Assembly (NCBI RefSeq): GCF_002081825.1
Contig: NZ_MUKU01000007.1
Location: 124,001 to 188,000 of the forward strand
DNA length: 64,000 nt
Reading direction: 5' to 3'
Origin: Chromobacterium haemolyticum
Lineage (GTDB): Bacteria; Pseudomonadota; Gammaproteobacteria; Burkholderiales; Chromobacteriaceae
This document shows positions 25,273 through 34,752 of this stretch, in pieces. The notes below the pieces were generated by a model. The model had not been told where the DNA came from. It was given only the letters and a program-made list of their open reading frames with translations, and made no database searches. The position numbers and the translations under genes were made by a program. The first letter of the stretch is position 1, and every line of letters begins with the position of its first letter.

Positions 25273-25299
25273 AGATCGTCCAAAGGTTAATAAACTTGA
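25273..25299 (-). promoter_or_regulatory. Sigma28 (FliA) promoter of flagellin copy 2
   Basis: On the minus strand: TCAAGTTT, 11-base spacer, GACGATCT. It is the same architecture as the copy 1 promoter with one change in each box, 64 bases before the start codon. Confidence 0.75.
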
Positions 25300-25344
25300 C
25301 CAAAATGGTATTTTTACCAATTAACGCGCTTCAAGCCGATCATT

Positions 25345-25382
25345 AAAAAGCCGCTTTGGATCTCAATGATCGCAAAGCGGCT
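25345..25382 (-). terminator. Intrinsic terminator of the giant glycosyltransferase gene
   Basis: Ten-base-pair stem (AGCCGCTTTG with its complement), 18-base loop, then TTTTT on the minus strand, starting 19 bases after the stop codon. Confidence 0.85.
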
Positions 25383-25401
25383 CCCCTACCACCCCCTAGA
25401 C

Positions 25402-28400
25402 TCAACCACGCAAGACTTTGGCCCAGTCCTCGTGATGGTCTTCCAACCAATAGTCGCGCTCTACCCAGGCACGCAGAAGGTCTCCCTCCCGCTCCGCCTG
25501 ATCCAGGTCATGCGCGCGGCTGCGAATGGCGTCGACCCAGACGGAGACATCATTCGGCACGCGGCAAACGGGCGCGCCGTTGGTCTGATACGGATAGATG
25601 TCGGTACACACCACCGGCCATCCCATCGCGCCGTACTCCAGCAAGCGCAGATTGCTCTTCGCCTCATTGAACGCGTTCATCTCCAAGGGCGCCACCGCCA
25701 GGTCCAGATTCAGGGTTGCGACCTTTTCCGGGTATTCGCTGAAGGGCACGCCTTGATACGCCTCGGCCACATATGGCCGGAACTGGGGCAGGCACATGCC
25801 CATGAACACCCAATCGACCTCCTGGTGAGTCTGTTTGATCACCTCGAACAGCAGTTCAAGGTCGCCACGGTGTTGCGACGCGCCCACCCAACCCACTCTG
25901 GGCTTGGCTCCGACTCGCCGCTTGGCTTGCAACTCGCCCCAGATGCTGCGACGCAAACGGTTGGGGATCACCGCAACCTCGCCAACCATGCCCTGCGTGA
26001 ACTCACGCAACGGTTCCGTCGACACGACCAGGGCATCGGACATGTTCAACGCCCGACGCAGACGCTGCTTGGCATCGGGATAGTGGCGTCGCCAATGGTC
26101 GTACAAGTCGCTCTTCAACGGCGTGCCGCCCACCAGGTCGTCAATGCCCAAGATGGTTCGAATGCCAGGGAAGTAGGACCGGTATTGCCCCAAAGCGTCC
26201 AAAACGCCATCGTTCACCGCGGTATGCAGCAATAAGACATCCGGCGCCATGCGCGCCATTTCCACCAGAGAGGGCAAGCCATGCACCGGCTGCAGAATCT
26301 CCCCGTCCAGCAGGCCGTGCTCTTGCAATACCGATAAGGGCTGACTCAGCCGGTACTCGCCGCTGCCGCCAGGCACCGGCACGCCCAATACCCGCTGCCG
26401 TCCGCCCAGGCTCGGGTCCCAAGATACGTGCCGTTCAGTTTCCAGTTCCATTCTGCGCTTGCGCAGGGATAGGTGCCGGTTGAAGCCAGGGTCTCGTTTC
26501 AACACCGGCATCCAGGCATGGAGGAAGTTCTCCATTTCCCCGCGCTCGCGAACCGCGGCCTGCAACGCTATACGCGGATCGGAAGTGGTGCGCCCTATGC
26601 TCTTGGCGTGATGGTGGTACATCACGGCAAACGGATTGTAAACATTGCGCCAACCCGCCGCCTGAACCTTCAAGCACAGATCGACGTCGTTAAAGCACAC
26701 CTGGAATTTTTCTTCATCCATGCCTCCCACATCCAGGTAAGTGGACTTGGCTACCATCAGGCAAGCGCCGGTAACGGCGGAATAGTTCTGCATGGTCACG
26801 GCACGGTTCATATAACCGGGCAGATTCATATCCTGCGGCTCGAACACATGATCCGCCACCGAGTGCATGCCTCCCGGCAAACCCAACACAATGCCAGCAT
26901 GCTGAATTTGTCCGACTTCCGGGTACAGCAGGCGGGCTCCTACCACACCCACTCCCGGTTGCTGGGCAGTCGCCAGCATGCGTTCCAACCAGCTTTCCAG
27001 TGCCAGTTCGGTATCGTTGTTCAAAAGCAGCAAGTAGTCGCCGCGCGCATGCGCTGCGCCAAGGTTGCACTGGGCGGAGAAATTGAACGGCTGGTCATAG
27101 GCCACGATCTGGACCCGCCCGGGATAGCTCGCCTGCAACGCTTGGTAATACTCCTGGGTTTCCGGCTGCTCCGAACGGTTGTCCACGATGATTAACTCAA
27201 AGTGTTGGTAGGCGGTGCGCTGCAGCACGCTGTCTATGCACGGCTCCAGATATTCAAGCTTATCCCGCGTCGGAATAATGATGGAAACCAGAGGGCTGCC
27301 CTGGACCTGATACTCAAAATGGAAGGACCCGTCCACCAGCCCCGGCCCCACGCTGGCAGACTGGTCGCAGCGCTTGGCATGCTCTTCCAACGCGACTTGG
27401 CAGGACGCCAGGCATAACGGCTGTTGATCCGGATGCCGCCACGGCAAGGAAAGCAACATGTCGTCGACATGGCCGATGACATGTGAGCCTTGCAGCTCGA
27501 ACAAGCGCAGCAAGGCGTCGAAGTTGTAGGCGCCGGGATAGGGCTGGAAACCGCCCAGCATCGACAGCGCGGTTGTGGAGAAGGCGACCGCGTCGCCGAT
27601 GTAGTCCATCGAGCGCAGATATTCGGGCGAGAAGTCTGGCCGGAAGGCCGGCAGGAAACGCTCCCCCATCGGCGACACGACGTCGCTGTCGCAATACACG
27701 GCTTTCCAGTCCGGATGCTGATGGATGGCCTCGCCAAAACGCAGCAAGGCCTGCGGTTGTAGACGGAAGCCTGCGGGCAACAACCACGTCCAATCGGATG
27801 CCACTTCGGAGATCACGCCGTTGATGGTCGCGGCCACCGCCTCAAAGTCGCTCAGATCATCCAACTGGACCCAACCCAGTTGATCGCTGCTGTTGAACAC
27901 CGGATCCGGCACCGCGCTGTCGGACAGCACGATCAATCGCCAATTAGGGTAAAGCTGGTTTTCCAAGGCCGCCAGACTCTCCGCCAGACGAGTCAGCCGG
28001 GTTTGCGGCGCCAATACGATCAGATTGAACCAAGGCCGGCTTTGCCAGGCAGTGCACATCGACTCCGCCAATTGCTCCGCGTGGATCTCTCGTAGATTAT
28101 GGTTTCCCAGCCAGCGCCGGTAGTCCCGCAACGCAAACTGTTCGGGCTCGGAAAAGGCGTAAGTGGTGACCTTTCCCATTTCGCTGATGCCGTTTGGCCG
28201 CAAGTTCTTGGGCAGCAGCTGGCGCCATTGATCAAACAATAAAGGCACGGCGTCTTCCAGTACCCTACGCTCCTTGATGTAATGCTGGGACAGCGCAATA
28301 CGCCGCTCTCTGAGATCCGCGTCCTCAACCAAGGCCGCCAAGGCCTCGAACCATGCCTGCTCCGTGTTCTCCACCACGCTGGCCATGCCGCTATCCTTGA

Positions 28401-31400
28401 GCCAGGCGTAGGCCGGCGTATCGGACAAAACCGTCGCCGCGCCGACCACGGAGTACTCCAGCCATTTCAAATCGGACTTGCTGTCGTTGAATGCGCCGTG
28501 AGCCAAAGGAGCGATGCCGATATCCAGCCGCAGGTCCGCAAGATCGGTCAGAAACTTGCTGTAATTCACAAACGTGGTGACTTGCCGGACATCCTTCATC
28601 CCCACCATGGATTTGGGGACTTCTCCCCAGAATACGAACTTCACCAAACCAGCGTATTCTCGATAAATACGCATCAGCGCCGGCTCTATCGCCGCCATTT
28701 CCTTGCCGCGGGACGTGGTGCCGGCAAAGCCGATGGTGACTTTGTCATTGCGCGGCCTAGGCGTTACGAAGCGGTCCCGGGCCAGGGTGTTGGTGAAAAC
28801 AAAAACCTTATCGTTGAAGGGGCGCACTTTCTCCGCCAACGGCTCGGTGGTCACTGTGACCAATGCGCATTTGGGCAGCAGCCATTTGATCTGCTCAAAA
28901 GAGGATTCGCACTCTTTGTACATCAGGTGCGACTCAGGCATTTCCGGCAACCAGTCGTCCACTTCGTAAACGATGGGCTTGCCGGATTCGACCAGCTTTT
29001 CAAGCAGGGCCTTACTCTCCGGCCTTGGGAACAGGCGCTGCACCAGGAAGATATCCATTTCCCTGACGAAATCGTCATCGCTGCCGAATGGATACACCCC
29101 GTCATATAGGTAGGCGGCCGAATGCTTGTAGTAATAGTGGTCGAACTCTTTTTCCACCAACTGCAAGGCATCTCCCAAACGCAGACGATAACAAGCCTCG
29201 TCCAGGGCATCTCGGGTCAAGACGCCGATTCTCGGCTTGCGGCGCGGCGCCTCGGGAGAGGCAAGCACAGGATTCGCCGGCCCTGAAATATCCTGTCTGC
29301 TCTCGTTCTGCAAACGGTTGGCCTTGCCCCAGGAGAACGGCAATGGAATGTTTTGCAGCAGGCGGCTGCGCCACTGTTGATTCGGCACCTCTTGCAGCAT
29401 GCCGGTGGCGGCGGTCAGCACCGACTCCACCGTCAGCATATCCATGCAATACGCGTGTCCTCTACGACACAGCGGCGCGGCTTCCGCCGGCAGCTCTGCG
29501 AGACACCCCTTGCACTCGATATCGGCAATCAGGCCCCGCGATGCGCCGCGCAACGGCAGGCGCTGGGCAGGCTCAGCCATACCGAACAAGCCAAGCACCG
29601 GCGTGCCGACCGCATGGGCGATGTGGATCAGGCCGGAGTCCGGAGCGATCAGCATGTCGGCAACCGAAATCGCCGCCGCAGTTTCGGCCAGACGCAGCTC
29701 ATTGACCAGGGACACCACGCCCGCTCTGGCCGCCTCGGGCAGGTTTTCCAGCGTAAAATCCTTGCCGCTTCCCAACAACACAAGCCCGATATCGCGGGCG
29801 GCCAGCACCGGCAACAATTCTCCCCAACGCGCCGCCGGCCAGATGCGGTCCGGCGAACTTGCCGCCATATGGATGGCCACCAAGTGCTCCGGCTTTTTAG
29901 CCGCCAGCCAGCCCGAGGCCACGATCTTGTTGGCCAATGGCCGATAATCCTGCATCAGCCGTGGCAACGAAGGGGCACCCGGCGCAACCCCGCTGCGTCG
30001 CGCATAAGCCTCAATGATATGCAAGTCCCTTGCATTCTCGTAAGCCCCGTCCAGATCAATAAAAATATCGTCCGGCCGCTGCAGCAGCGACATGCAGCCG
30101 ACGATATCGGCCTCCTCAATGGCCTGAAAAGCCTCAACCACCTGGGTTCTGACCAGCAATTGCCGATCAGGATACTTCCGGCGCAGAGCGGGCAATACCG
30201 AGCTGGCCAAGAGCGCATCACCCATGGCAAAACGTCTTTGAACGACCACCCGCTTGGCCAACGACCGCGGTCTTGGCTGTTCCAGTACCAGCAGGAAGCC
30301 TTCATCTTCGCCAGACTCGGCACAGTTCTGGTGCAGCAGCCCGGACTGGAAGGTCTCAGGGGAGACCAGCGACAACCGCAAACGATGCAAGTCCACCTTT
30401 TCGAATACGCGCGAGCACAAACGGCGCACTCTGGACTCCGTCCAGTTGGTCCAATGCGTCGGGTTCAGGTGAGAGCCGGCCCAGCGCTCGGTGGGCAAAC
30501 TCAGCAGCAAGCGGCCGCCCGCGGCGATGCGTTCGGAGAGCTCCCACAGGAACAGCTCCGGATCATCCGTGTGCTCTATGGTTTCAAACGAGATCACCGT
30601 ATCGTAGGCGGCAAGCGGCAGCGTATTCAGCAAACGCGCCTCAAATCGGCAATTCTCGGCGTCGCCGGGGATGAAACGCTGGGAAAAACGGATTGCGTCG
30701 GCGTTGAGGTCAATGCCGGTGTAATCGGCCATGCTGCCCGCGTCCGCCAGAATATGCCAGCCGTAGCCGGCCCCCGACGCACAGTCCAGCACCCGGCCCA
30801 GAGGCCCAAGATCGGCAGCCGCCCGGTAACGCAAAGCGTGCTGGACCAAGGTCGCATACCCTTCCAGCCCGGGCAGAAAACGCCCGGCGCCGCTCTTCTC
30901 AATCTCGCGCGCCAGGGCCGCATCGCGGACCTGGGCATGGTTGGGCTGAATCCCTTTCGCGCCATCCTGCAATAGCTCAGACAGGCGATTCAAGGCATCC
31001 TCCGGCCACGAGGCGAGCAAAGACGGCAGCACCCAGCGGCCATCTCCGTCCCGATAGAGCGCCATCAACTGCATGAACTGCCCATCCGGGTCTTGCAAGG
31101 TCGCATCAAAACACTCCACACCCAGCAAACGGTCCAGACGGACCCATTCATGACGGATGGTCGCCAGCGTCATCGCTCCGGCTTGCGCTGCGAACGATTC
31201 CGCATAGGCGAAACTGGCCACCTGAATTCGGTCTATCTGCGCTTCCGCCATGACTCGCCAGCCTACGCCCTCCAATAGCGGGCTTCTCAGCAGCGGCGCC
31301 TGAGGATATTGCTGGCGAAACACGCTGGACAATTGGCCAACCAAGTTGTCGGCCGCGCCTCGGTCGGTCAGCAGCCATGGTCGGTTCAGCGGCAGCAAAG

Positions 31401-32145
31401 CTTGCAAGGCCAAGCGCACCAGCAATTCATCCGCATAGACGTCGCACAACAATTCAAGCCAGCCCACGAGTTCACGCTGCAACCACAGGATTCGCTCTTC
31501 CTCTCCTTTAGCCAACGCATCGATATGCGTGGCCGCGGCCTGGGGCGCATGAGTCAAGACAACGGTTTCGCCCCCCGCGAACGCCTGCCGTAAACGACGA
31601 TGTAGCCATTGATGCGGCGATAAACGACGAGCGCCTGCGGCCAATTGCAAGAGCCAGCTTTTACGTAGCCAGCCGTTGGCTTGCTGCGCCAATAGCCAAC
31701 TCGGTTCCCCGCATTGCTGCAGATGAGCGGCGAAGTCCTCCACGCCGCTCAATTGGAAGCGGCCATAATCGCCTTCGCTCTGCCGCGCTCGCTCTCGACG
31801 CAAAGGCACTCCGCCCGGCAAACAAGCCCAACTATCGCTCACGCGCCAATGAGCCCCGTCGTCGGCGACCGGAGCGGTATCGACCGGCAAGCCCAAGCCG
31901 CTGGCAAAACCCACCCACTCTCCGCCGGCTGCAGCCAGATTATGCGCATCCAACATGGGTAGGCCATTCACGAATGGAACCAAACACACCTTGGAACGGG
32001 CTTGTAGCGCCGATAATGCCGGCGACATCAACTGGGCGTTAATCACCGGTACCAACTCAAACTGCTTGGGATCATGAACGGCAAGATAGGCCTGGACTTG
32101 CTCCAACTCCGCTTGAGTTTCGACAGTGAGAAAAAGTGAGTTCAT
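25402..32145 (-). CDS. Giant multidomain glycosyltransferase/methyltransferase (2247 aa)
   Basis: One continuous frame of 2247 codons. Apparent order: unassigned N-terminal region (1-430); class I SAM methyltransferase (about 445-590, VLDCASGAGYGW, FETIEHTDDPE); GT9/heptosyltransferase-like domain (about 630-910, RRFAMGDALLASS, PDSGLIHIAHAVGTP, Cys-rich CKGC); a GT-B glycosyltransferase (about 970-1310, YEVDDWLPEMP); a weaker GT-A-like segment (about 1375-1600); a full GT2 domain (about 1618-1880, VSIIIPTRDKLEYL, LLLLNNDTE); a second GT-B domain (about 1920-2247, resembling the first). It lies directly behind the flagellins, so flagellin or another surface glycan is its likely target. ATG 32145 (MNSLFLTVE) is preferred over a 24-codon extension with no good ribosome site. 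Confidence 0.85.
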   Translation of the reverse strand: MNSLFLTVETQAELEQVQAYLAVHDPKQFELVPVINAQLMSPALSALQARSKVCLVPFVNGLPMLDAHNLAAAGGEWVGFASGLGLPVDTAPVADDGAHWRVSDSWACLPGGVPLRRERARQSEGDYGRFQLSGVEDFAAHLQQCGEPSWLLAQQANGWLRKSWLLQLAAGARRLSPHQWLHRRLRQAFAGGETVVLTHAPQAAATHIDALAKGEEERILWLQRELVGWLELLCDVYADELLVRLALQALLPLNRPWLLTDRGAADNLVGQLSSVFRQQYPQAPLLRSPLLEGVGWRVMAEAQIDRIQVASFAYAESFAAQAGAMTLATIRHEWVRLDRLLGVECFDATLQDPDGQFMQLMALYRDGDGRWVLPSLLASWPEDALNRLSELLQDGAKGIQPNHAQVRDAALAREIEKSGAGRFLPGLEGYATLVQHALRYRAAADLGPLGRVLDCASGAGYGWHILADAGSMADYTGIDLNADAIRFSQRFIPGDAENCRFEARLLNTLPLAAYDTVISFETIEHTDDPELFLWELSERIAAGGRLLLSLPTERWAGSHLNPTHWTNWTESRVRRLCSRVFEKVDLHRLRLSLVSPETFQSGLLHQNCAESGEDEGFLLVLEQPRPRSLAKRVVVQRRFAMGDALLASSVLPALRRKYPDRQLLVRTQVVEAFQAIEEADIVGCMSLLQRPDDIFIDLDGAYENARDLHIIEAYARRSGVAPGAPSLPRLMQDYRPLANKIVASGWLAAKKPEHLVAIHMAASSPDRIWPAARWGELLPVLAARDIGLVLLGSGKDFTLENLPEAARAGVVSLVNELRLAETAAAISVADMLIAPDSGLIHIAHAVGTPVLGLFGMAEPAQRLPLRGASRGLIADIECKGCLAELPAEAAPLCRRGHAYCMDMLTVESVLTAATGMLQEVPNQQWRSRLLQNIPLPFSWGKANRLQNESRQDISGPANPVLASPEAPRRKPRIGVLTRDALDEACYRLRLGDALQLVEKEFDHYYYKHSAAYLYDGVYPFGSDDDFVREMDIFLVQRLFPRPESKALLEKLVESGKPIVYEVDDWLPEMPESHLMYKECESSFEQIKWLLPKCALVTVTTEPLAEKVRPFNDKVFVFTNTLARDRFVTPRPRNDKVTIGFAGTTSRGKEMAAIEPALMRIYREYAGLVKFVFWGEVPKSMVGMKDVRQVTTFVNYSKFLTDLADLRLDIGIAPLAHGAFNDSKSDLKWLEYSVVGAATVLSDTPAYAWLKDSGMASVVENTEQAWFEALAALVEDADLRERRIALSQHYIKERRVLEDAVPLLFDQWRQLLPKNLRPNGISEMGKVTTYAFSEPEQFALRDYRRWLGNHNLREIHAEQLAESMCTAWQSRPWFNLIVLAPQTRLTRLAESLAALENQLYPNWRLIVLSDSAVPDPVFNSSDQLGWVQLDDLSDFEAVAATINGVISEVASDWTWLLPAGFRLQPQALLRFGEAIHQHPDWKAVYCDSDVVSPMGERFLPAFRPDFSPEYLRSMDYIGDAVAFSTTALSMLGGFQPYPGAYNFDALLRLFELQGSHVIGHVDDMLLSLPWRHPDQQPLCLASCQVALEEHAKRCDQSASVGPGLVDGSFHFEYQVQGSPLVSIIIPTRDKLEYLEPCIDSVLQRTAYQHFELIIVDNRSEQPETQEYYQALQASYPGRVQIVAYDQPFNFSAQCNLGAAHARGDYLLLLNNDTELALESWLERMLATAQQPGVGVVGARLLYPEVGQIQHAGIVLGLPGGMHSVADHVFEPQDMNLPGYMNRAVTMQNYSAVTGACLMVAKSTYLDVGGMDEEKFQVCFNDVDLCLKVQAAGWRNVYNPFAVMYHHHAKSIGRTTSDPRIALQAAVRERGEMENFLHAWMPVLKRDPGFNRHLSLRKRRMELETERHVSWDPSLGGRQRVLGVPVPGGSGEYRLSQPLSVLQEHGLLDGEILQPVHGLPSLVEMARMAPDVLLLHTAVNDGVLDALGQYRSYFPGIRTILGIDDLVGGTPLKSDLYDHWRRHYPDAKQRLRRALNMSDALVVSTEPLREFTQGMVGEVAVIPNRLRRSIWGELQAKRRVGAKPRVGWVGASQHRGDLELLFEVIKQTHQEVDWVFMGMCLPQFRPYVAEAYQGVPFSEYPEKVATLNLDLAVAPLEMNAFNEAKSNLRLLEYGAMGWPVVCTDIYPYQTNGAPVCRVPNDVSVWVDAIRSRAHDLDQAEREGDLLRAWVERDYWLEDHHEDWAKVLRG

Positions 32146-32974
32146 CTTCTTGGTTTCCTGAATGGCGACAGCACAGCCCGCCAGGCTAAGACGGCAGGTT
32201 AAAATTCGGGTTGCCATATATTACTGAGAAACGTCATGGGCAACAGCCCAAATCATGCCGAAATCCTCGGAATCAAAGGGGGCCGCAGCGCCTCAGCGAC
32301 ACGATGTCCGCATGAATGGCCGCCCGCGACGCGAAAGACCGGCCTTTCCGAAGAATAGCCGGCGAACGCGGACAAGATACAGGACGCTCAGATACAAGCC
32401 CATGTCATCTTCGTACAGGAGCTAGGCAGCAAGCCCGAAGCGAGGTAGTCCCCCACCACACCGGCTCAAACCATGAAACCCGTCCCTCCCAAAGGAGATT
32501 CGGCCCGCATTCATGAAAATGTCATCATTGGTACGATTACCGCATACAAGCCAGACCTGCCGCCAGCGTCTCTGATTGGGATGGGACTATAATGCAGCAG
32601 CCCCGGACGCTGACACGATAAGGCCTGGACATGGCCCAAAGGCTTGATTTGCGCAATGCGCGCCTTAAGTTGAACGCGGACACCCAAACATGGCGGCTCG
32701 CATCACATCATGCCCAGCTTAACGGAATCGCGTTTATCGCCGCCCAAAGAGGGCGCCGCCGCCAAGCCCGGCCTTTGAATCCCCATGCCGCCGCCTTGGC
32801 AAGGGACTACCGGCCCCTACCCCGCCTGGGTAGAATAAGCGCGCAGCCAATCGCGCCGCTTGCGACCGCAATGCGCAAGACTTCCCGGGCCGCTGTTTAC
32901 AGTCGCCGATCTTCATCGGCCTTGGCTAGAATGCAGGCAGCAGCAACGACTTCCAATCTTTACAAGGTAGAACA
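32146..32974. other. Long intergenic region, no gene recognised
   Basis: 829 bases between divergent genes (giant glycosyltransferase, minus; GT2, plus). Two open frames on the plus strand (32316-32516, 32631-32978) give Arg/Ala/Gln-rich translations with no recognisable domain, and the second overlaps the GT2 start. A TATAAT box at 32588-32593 is perfect but has no convincing -35. Promoters for both flanking genes should be here. It may be a remnant of lost genes at the edge of the glycan cluster. Confidence 0.5.
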
Positions 32975-33940
32975 ATGACTATTCCAAAAGTAAGCATCGG
33001 CATGCCCGTCTACCGGGAGGCAAGATATCTGGACATGACTTTGCAATCGTTGCTGGGGCAGACTTACGGCGATTTTGAACTGATCATCTCCGACAACCAT
33101 TCCGACGACGGCACTTATGAACTACTGCAAAGTTATGCCGCGGTAGATTCCCGCATCACTTTGCTGCGCACGGAAGAAACGGTTGCCGCGCCGCAGAACT
33201 TCTACCGGATTTTCGACCGCTGCCGCGGCGAATACATGATGTTCGCCGCCGGCCACGATCTGTATCACAAACAATACATTGAGCGCTGCGTCGCCCAACT
33301 CGACAACCAGCCCGATGTGGTCCTGGCGGTGACGGCATCCGCTTTTTTCAATGAAAGCGGCGTGGGCAGCCAGATCGGTGGCATTTTCGACACCCGCGGC
33401 ATGGACACCTTCTCGCGCATGCATGTCGTGGCCTGGGGCCTGGTCTACGCCTACCAGGCCTACGGCATGAACCGCATGTCGGCCTTCCGCAAAGTCCAAT
33501 ACCGCAATGTGGCGATGCCCATCGTCGGCATCGACCATGTGCTGTTGTTCGAGATGGCCGCCCAAGGCGCATTCGCTTACGACCCTGAAATCCTGTTCTT
33601 CATGCGCCAGGCTCACGACTACGGCGATCAGGAAGCCTATAAGCGCAAGCTGATGCTGGATGGTCTGGATGGCTTCGCCAGCTATGAAAACCAGATCAAC
33701 GCCTATATAGACGTCATCCGGCGCAATCTGCCCGCCGGGCAGGAACGGGACATGATGATCAACAGCATAAGCAACTGCTGCCTGCTCAAGTACCGCAACA
33801 CCCTGGCCTGCTATGGCTTGTCCTTCCCCCAGATCAGCGAAGAAACCTCCCCCATCCTGACCGAATACATCAAGGCCCAGGCCTCGGCCGCCAATTTCAT
33901 GGATGTGTTGCTGCACGAGCGTTACGGCAGCATTCGTTGA
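32975..33940 (+). CDS. GT2-family glycosyltransferase
   Basis: 321-aa glycosyltransferase with a GT-A fold: VSIGMPVYREARYLDMTLQS, QTYGDFELIISDNHSDDGTY, and a nucleotide-binding region ending FAAGHDLYHKQYI where AGHD stands in the place of the usual DxD. The C-terminal 150 residues are not membrane-spanning, so it is cytoplasmic or peripheral. A second gene, rfbF, follows after 22 bases. The sugar transferred is unknown. Confidence 0.85.
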   Translation: MTIPKVSIGMPVYREARYLDMTLQSLLGQTYGDFELIISDNHSDDGTYELLQSYAAVDSRITLLRTEETVAAPQNFYRIFDRCRGEYMMFAAGHDLYHKQYIERCVAQLDNQPDVVLAVTASAFFNESGVGSQIGGIFDTRGMDTFSRMHVVAWGLVYAYQAYGMNRMSAFRKVQYRNVAMPIVGIDHVLLFEMAAQGAFAYDPEILFFMRQAHDYGDQEAYKRKLMLDGLDGFASYENQINAYIDVIRRNLPAGQERDMMINSISNCCLLKYRNTLACYGLSFPQISEETSPILTEYIKAQASAANFMDVLLHERYGSIR

Positions 33941-33962
33941 TTAACGCCATGGAAACTTGCAG

Positions 33963-34748
33963 ATGAAAGCCGTGATCCTGGCCGGCGGACTCGGCACCCG
34001 GATATCAGAAGAAAGCCACCTCAAACCCAAGCCGATGATCAGCGTGGGAGGCCGGCCCATTCTGTGGCACATCATGAAGATCTTTTCCGCGCACGGCATC
34101 AATGACTTCATCATTTGCTTGGGCTACAAGGGCTATGTAATCAAGGAATATTTCGCCAATTATTTCCTGCACATGTCCGATGTGACATTTGATTTCACCC
34201 AGAATCAAATGAAGGTGCATCGCCGGCATGCGGAGCCCTGGCATGTGACTCTGGTCAATACCGGAGAGCACACGATGACCGGAGGCCGGCTCAAACGCGT
34301 GGCCCCTTACCTGCCGGCCGGCGAAGCGTTCTGCTTCACTTATGGCGACGGGCTGGCCGACATCGATCTGACCGCGGAGATCGCCTTTCACCGTGAGCAC
34401 GGCAAACTGGCCACGGTGGCGGCGGTGCAAGCTCCAGGCCGGTTTGGCGCCTTGGTGTGCAAAGGCAGCCGCGTCACAGGCTTCAAGGAAAAACCGCCGG
34501 GCGACGGCGGCTGGATCAATGGCGGCTTTTTCGTGCTGCAGCCCGAAGTGATCGCCTTGATCGAAGGCGACCACTCCAGCTGGGAGGGCGAGCCGATGGC
34601 GAAGCTGGCCGCCATGGGTCAGCTGACGGCCTTCCAACATGCTGGCTTCTGGCAGCCGATGGATACGCTGCGCGAAAAAATCCAGCTGGACGAGCTGTGG
34701 GAAAGCGGCCGGGCGCCGTGGAGGGTCTGGCAGCCCGAGCTGTCCTGA
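33963..34748 (+). CDS. rfbF: Glucose-1-phosphate cytidylyltransferase, copy 1
   Basis: Makes CDP-glucose from CTP and glucose-1-phosphate. 261 aa with the nucleotidyltransferase signature VILAGGLGTRISEES, KPKPMI, FTYGDGLADIDL and WINGGFFVLQPEV. The frame can be extended by a TTG two codons upstream; ATG 33963 matches the other copy. It is close to, but clearly diverged from, the copy at 47590-48360. It ends only 4 bases from the convergent CmcI-like gene, with no terminator between. Confidence 0.93.
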   Translation: MKAVILAGGLGTRISEESHLKPKPMISVGGRPILWHIMKIFSAHGINDFIICLGYKGYVIKEYFANYFLHMSDVTFDFTQNQMKVHRRHAEPWHVTLVNTGEHTMTGGRLKRVAPYLPAGEAFCFTYGDGLADIDLTAEIAFHREHGKLATVAAVQAPGRFGALVCKGSRVTGFKEKPPGDGGWINGGFFVLQPEVIALIEGDHSSWEGEPMAKLAAMGQLTAFQHAGFWQPMDTLREKIQLDELWESGRAPWRVWQPELS

Positions 34749-34752
34749 TGGC

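Noticed and set aside
32588-32593. Perfect TATAAT box as the promoter of the GT2-rfbF pair
   Set aside because: No -35 box at 16-18 bases and nearly 400 bases from the start codon; kept only as a note in the gap description.
32631-32978. 115-codon frame upstream of the GT2 gene
   Set aside because: Overlaps the GT2 start, Arg/Ala-rich, no homology recognised.
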